The notes beneath the pieces were generated by a model. The model was not told the origin of the DNA. It searched no databases and saw only the letters and a program-made list of their open reading frames with translations. Positions 60,951 to 64,000 of a DNA stretch of 64,000 nt are shown here, piece by piece. Positions within the stretch are counted from its first letter, which is position 1, and each line of letters starts with the position of its first letter. The stretch lies in assembly GCA_013540605.1 (NCBI GenBank), contig JABVCK010000002.1, positions 96,339 through 160,338 of the forward strand. The letters are read 5' to 3'. The position numbers were made by a program, and so were the translations under genes. Origin of the DNA: Bacillota bacterium. GTDB lineage: Bacteria > Bacillota > Clostridia > Ch29.

Positions 60951-60996
60951 TTTATCCACAAAAATATAAAGTATACTTTGTATTTTTGTGGATAAA
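60951..60996. repeat. 46-bp near-perfect palindrome upstream of the ATPase
   Basis: TTTATCCACAAAAATA and its complement flank a central AAAGTATACTTT, with one mismatched pair. It may be an operator for the ATPase gene, as the same element accompanies the truncated copy. Confidence 0.85.
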
Positions 60997-61019
60997 GTTA
61001 TAATCTTACTTATAAAAAA

Positions 61020-61050
61020 ATATATCAAGAGAACCGTCCCCTTGATATAT
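61020..61050. repeat. Family-A hairpin with AT-rich arms
   Basis: The core GAACCGTCCCC is flanked by ATATATCAAG and CTTGATATAT, a different arm pair from the GGGACA type. A related arm pair TATCAAG/CTTGATA lies at 59428-59450. Confidence 0.8.
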
Positions 61051-61059
61051 TTTGTGCTT

Positions 61060-61632
61060 CTATTTGCCTATGCCGTGCAGATAATAATCCAGCATTTTGT
61101 CGAGGGCTTCCTCGCTTATCCCCTGGCCTGTGCGCATCATGGTTCCGGCCTCCTGGAGCACCCCCATGAAGAGGATCGCCGCGTAATAGGGGTCCACTTC
61201 CCGGAAGAGTCCCTGCCTGACCCCCTCTTCGATGATGCTGCCTACAAACTTCAGCAAATGTGTCCTATAGACCATGAGCTTTTCCACCATATCCTCGCGG
61301 ATTTCACCCGAGCTCCTCATCAGCAGCCTGGCGATATGCTCTTTGTGAATGAAAAACAAATGCTGGTATTTGATGAAAATCTTCAGTTTCTCCCTGGGAT
61401 CCTTTGTCCCGCTTATTGCCTCAAGACCCTGGGACATATAGGTCTCCAGCACATTGTCCATAACCTCTTCAAAAAGGTGTCGCTTGCTGGAAAAATACTC
61501 ATAAACGGTACCCTTGCCGACACCGGCCCGGGCGGCAATATCCTCTATCTTGGCCCTGTGATACCCCTTCTCGCTAAATACCCGGGCAGCAGCATCAAGT
61601 ATCTGGCCCTTTCTTCCCGTTGTTTTCATCAT
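61060..61632 (-). CDS. TetR-family transcriptional regulator
   Basis: This 190-residue protein has the TetR helix-turn-helix (about 8-55; A-A-A-R-V-F-S-E-K-G-Y-H-R-A-K-I-E-D-I-A-A-R-A-G-V-G-K-G-T-V-Y-E-Y-F) and a ligand domain. It lies 40 bp downstream of the TolC-like gene on the same strand, so it is likely to regulate the RND-TolC operon. Confidence 0.93.
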   Translation of the reverse strand: MMKTTGRKGQILDAAARVFSEKGYHRAKIEDIAARAGVGKGTVYEYFSSKRHLFEEVMDNVLETYMSQGLEAISGTKDPREKLKIFIKYQHLFFIHKEHIARLLMRSSGEIREDMVEKLMVYRTHLLKFVGSIIEEGVRQGLFREVDPYYAAILFMGVLQEAGTMMRTGQGISEEALDKMLDYYLHGIGK

Positions 61633-61672
61633 ATAACCTCTTCCCGTAAATAAAATAACAATGAGAAATCAA

Positions 61673-62827
61673 CTAAAACCCACCGGCCGAGCCGATACCC
61701 ACGCCGTAGGAGGCCTCGAACTGAATCCTGGCAAGGTTATACCCGTGAATGGCCTTGAGCTGCTGCAGCTTAACGTCGTTCAGAGAATTCAGGGCGTTGA
61801 TGACGTCCTGGTTTGTGGCCATCCCCACGTCATACCTCAGCTTTGCAATGTCATAGGCCTTCTGCAGCGTTTCCACATTCTTGCCCAGCACTGCTATGCT
61901 GTCGTAGGCGCTCATCATGTCCATGTACGCCTTTCTCACCGATAGCTCCACATCCTGCTGGGCGCTCACCAGCTTGTAGGCGCTGCTTTCGGCCTGGTAC
62001 TTGGCCTGCTGATGGACATAGGTGTTGTCCGGGTACCACGAAGCCGTAAGCTCGAAATTCATCTTATCAAGGTCGCTTTGACCCTTGGCAGCTATTATTT
62101 CGTACCTGTTCTCCAGCGCAAGGGCGACCTTCTCCTCTATGTCCACCTCCGGGGGCTGCTGGTGGCTCAGCGCATCGGTCAGCTCCACCGCTGTCCCAAG
62201 CGGCAGCCCCAGGGTCCTGTTGAAGCTCATCCGCTTGTATTCCTCATCCCTTAAGGCAGCGGCGTAGTTGAGCTTTGCAGTCTCCAGGCTGGCCTCGTAG
62301 GACAGCACATCCATCTGGGATACCATGCCCAGCTCATACTTCCTGTTTGCCACGTCCATATCCCTCCGGGCGGAATCCAGCACGCTCTTCTGTATCTCCA
62401 CCTTCTCCCTGGCAAACAGCAGATCAAAGTAGGCGCTCTGCACGCCCATCTTGACGCCTTCAGCGGCCTGCTCCCTGCCCTTCTCTGCAAGGGTAAGGCC
62501 CATCTCGGCCATTTTCTTATAATACCCTTCGTTCAGCTTATCGTTCTCAAATGCTGCCTCAAAGGATAGCCCCATAGCCCTTCTTTCGGCACTGGACATC
62601 TTATCCGCGCTGTTGTACGCACTTTTTGCCTCCCTAAGGCTTACGTTGGCCTTATCCACGGCGGTATCCGCCAGCTTTATGGCGCTGCTGTTCTCCAGCG
62701 CATAATCAACCGCCTGCTGGAGCGTAAAACTCCTTACATCCTCTCCCTGATCTGCGGCAGCCCCGGTCATGAACATAGCCGAAACCACCATCAGGCTGAC
62801 CAGCGCCAGTACGGATTTTTTCTTCAT
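61673..62827 (-). CDS. TolC-family outer-membrane-type efflux protein
   Basis: This 384-residue protein has a signal peptide (A-L-V-S-L-M-V-V-S-A-M-F-M-T-G-A-A-A) and two repeats of long helices with the TolC family pattern (L-Q-Q-A-V-D-Y-A-L-E-N-S; A-Y-F-D-L-L-F-A-R-E-K; L-R-Y-D-V-G-M-A-T-N-Q-D-V-I-N-A). TolC is a channel through an outer membrane in diderms; some monoderm Firmicutes carry short relatives of unknown use. It follows an RND pump gene with a family-B repeat in the 98-bp gap. A membrane fusion protein is not in the window. Confidence 0.87.
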   Translation of the reverse strand: MKKKSVLALVSLMVVSAMFMTGAAADQGEDVRSFTLQQAVDYALENSSAIKLADTAVDKANVSLREAKSAYNSADKMSSAERRAMGLSFEAAFENDKLNEGYYKKMAEMGLTLAEKGREQAAEGVKMGVQSAYFDLLFAREKVEIQKSVLDSARRDMDVANRKYELGMVSQMDVLSYEASLETAKLNYAAALRDEEYKRMSFNRTLGLPLGTAVELTDALSHQQPPEVDIEEKVALALENRYEIIAAKGQSDLDKMNFELTASWYPDNTYVHQQAKYQAESSAYKLVSAQQDVELSVRKAYMDMMSAYDSIAVLGKNVETLQKAYDIAKLRYDVGMATNQDVINALNSLNDVKLQQLKAIHGYNLARIQFEASYGVGIGSAGGF

Positions 62828-62850
62828 CTAAGCAACCTCCTTCAAGGTAT

Positions 62851-62898
62851 GGGGACACACCGCTGCAGTGCGGGTATTCCTTGCCGCGGAATGTCCCC
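62851..62898. repeat. Family-B repeat inside the efflux operon
   Basis: GGGGACACACCGCTGC, then TATTCCTTGCCGCGGAATGT and CCCC. It sits between the RND and TolC-like genes. Confidence 0.8.
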
Positions 62899-62924
62899 GA
62901 TTTTTCCTTTTTCAGTTATCCGAA

Positions 62925-64000
62925 CTACGAACTTATGTCGCTTTCCGCTTCAACCTTGCGGCCCCTGAAAACCTTTCTGCTTACCTTCTTGCCGAAATCA
63001 TCCACCAGAGTGTACATAACAGGTATAACCACCAGGGTCAGGACCGTCGAGAAAGCCAATCCCCCGATAACCGCTGTTGCCAACGGAGCCTGGGCCTCGG
63101 TGCCCTCCCCGATGCCGATTGCCATCGGCATCAGCCCCAGTATGGTTGTCAGCGCCGTCATCAGTATAGGCCTCAGCCTTACCGGCCCTGCCTTGAGTAT
63201 GGCCTCGTTCCTGTCCATACCCCTGGACCTCAGCGTGTTGATATAGTCCACAAGAACTATGGCGTTGTTTACCACTATACCCGACAGCATTATTATACCA
63301 ATAAACGCCGGCAGGTTAAACGTCCTGCCTGTAATTGCCAGGCCACCCAGCGCCCCAGTAAAGGCGAAGGGAACCGAGAACATTATTATAAACGGGTACA
63401 CCAGGGATTCAAACTGCGATGCCATTATCATATACACCAGGACGACTGCCAGCATCAAGGCCAAAGCCAGGTCCTGGAAGGACTCCACCATCTCCTGGTT
63501 TTCCCCGCCGTACTCTATAACATATCCCGAAGGCAGCGGATACTCAGTGAGCCTTGCCTGTATATCCCTCATGACGCCTGCGAGGTCCCTGCCGAAGATC
63601 CCCGAGCTGACCGTTACCACCCTGACCTGGTCAACCCTGTTTATCGTTTCGGGTCCTTCGCCGATAACAACCTCCGCCACTTCACTCAGGGGCACCTGGT
63701 AACCCATAGGGGAAGCAACGGTGAGGTTATTAAGGTCGTTTATCCCGCTCCAGCCTTCTTTTTTCATTACAACCCGTATATCTATTTCGTCTCCGCCTAC
63801 CCTGTACTTGGTGGCCACCTGCCCTTCAACGGCGGTTTGCAGGGTGGAGGCTATGGTTGTGGCGTTCAATCCGTATCTGGATGCACGGTTGCGGTCCACC
63901 CTGATACGCAGCTCCGGTTTCCCTTCGTCAAGGGATGAGGTGGTCTCCCTCGTCCCCTCAACGCTCTGGACGATCTCCTTGACGTCCTCTGAAATAGCGG
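62925..64000 (-). CDS. RND efflux transporter (AcrB/HAE1 type), C-terminal part
   Basis: The frame is open to the window edge and holds about 358 residues, roughly the last third of an AcrB-type pump. Seen: the docking/porter region (D-R-N-R-A-S-R-Y-G-L), V-I-E-Y-G-G-E-N-Q-E, and the last membrane spans with P-F-I-I-M-F-S-V-P-F-A and R-L-R-P-I-L-M-T-A-L-T-T-I-L-G-L-M-P, the family signature. Substrates are unknown. It is followed by the TolC-like gene and the TetR regulator. The 5' part, perhaps with a membrane fusion protein gene, is outside the window. Confidence 0.93.
   Translation of the reverse strand, partial: AISEDVKEIVQSVEGTRETTSSLDEGKPELRIRVDRNRASRYGLNATTIASTLQTAVEGQVATKYRVGGDEIDIRVVMKKEGWSGINDLNNLTVASPMGYQVPLSEVAEVVIGEGPETINRVDQVRVVTVSSGIFGRDLAGVMRDIQARLTEYPLPSGYVIEYGGENQEMVESFQDLALALMLAVVLVYMIMASQFESLVYPFIIMFSVPFAFTGALGGLAITGRTFNLPAFIGIIMLSGIVVNNAIVLVDYINTLRSRGMDRNEAILKAGPVRLRPILMTALTTILGLMPMAIGIGEGTEAQAPLATAVIGGLAFSTVLTLVVIPVMYTLVDDFGKKVSRKVFRGRKVEAESDISS

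Overview
The window looks like a chromosomal segment of an anaerobic, amino-acid-fermenting Firmicute, most likely class Clostridia. The evidence is gene order: rho, rpmE, yqhQ, prmC, prfA, sua5, ywlE, rpiB, upp, tagO, wecB follow the Bacillus/Clostridia plan. Other signs are strong AGGAGG-type ribosome sites with many GTG/TTG starts, three-domain SLH surface proteins, a V/A-type ATPase, and the amino-acid fermentation enzymes OrtA/OrtB and a 3-keto-5-aminohexanoate cleavage (BKACE) enzyme. A TolC-like protein with an RND pump at the right end is unusual for a monoderm and leaves open a diderm Firmicute lineage. No rRNA, tRNA or CRISPR array was seen.

Layout. 0-3 kb (+): tail of an isochorismatase-like hydrolase, an APC amino-acid permease and ornithine aminotransferase. 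3-7.4 kb: an AT-richer block with a FapA/DUF342 protein, a PAS-HD-GYP phosphodiesterase, a short integrase, and a c-di-GMP-I riboswitch with its own terminator but no gene after it. 7.4-15.9 kb (-): complete nine-gene V/A-ATPase operon (H-I-K-E-C-F-A-B-D) with a Na+-type proteolipid. 16-28 kb (-): the housekeeping cluster wecB, tagO, upp, rpiB, ywlE-like, sua5, ZIP transporter, PII-like protein, CPA2 antiporter, prfA, prmC, yqhQ, rpmE. 28-36.7 kb: a glucitol-type PTS locus with its own EI and HPr, dehydrogenase, aldolase and GntR regulator, plus an aminotransferase, lying between rpmE and rho. 36.7-40.4 kb (-): rho, glpX, fsa, CpXC protein. 40.7-42.2 kb: Phd/VapC-type toxin-antitoxin pair and BKACE. 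42.3-49 kb: two SLH proteins with tandem beta repeats, a polysaccharide deacetylase with a PlsY-like membrane domain, and a GNAT acetyltransferase. 49-54.5 kb (-): NhaC antiporter, ortB, ortA and a sigma-54 activator, with a -24/-12 promoter and three matching inverted repeats between the activator and ortA. 54.5-61 kb: an accessory region packed with HicAB, DUF4258/YgiT, HepT-MntA and MazEF modules, an Lrp-LysE pair, and an AAA/DUF4143 ATPase with a deleted second copy. 61-64 kb (-): TetR, TolC-like protein and an RND pump running off the window.

How it fits together. Ornithine aminotransferase, OrtAB, BKACE, NhaC and LysE/APC transporters point to amino acids as energy substrates, with Na+ cycling through the ATPase and antiporters. 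The PTS locus supplies a sugar-alcohol route that carries its own general PTS proteins. Intergenic DNA is rich in dispersed repeats: hairpins with a conserved GGGGACGG-type core and changing but matched arms, a second GGGGACACACCGC family, and degenerate 7-bp periodic arrays.
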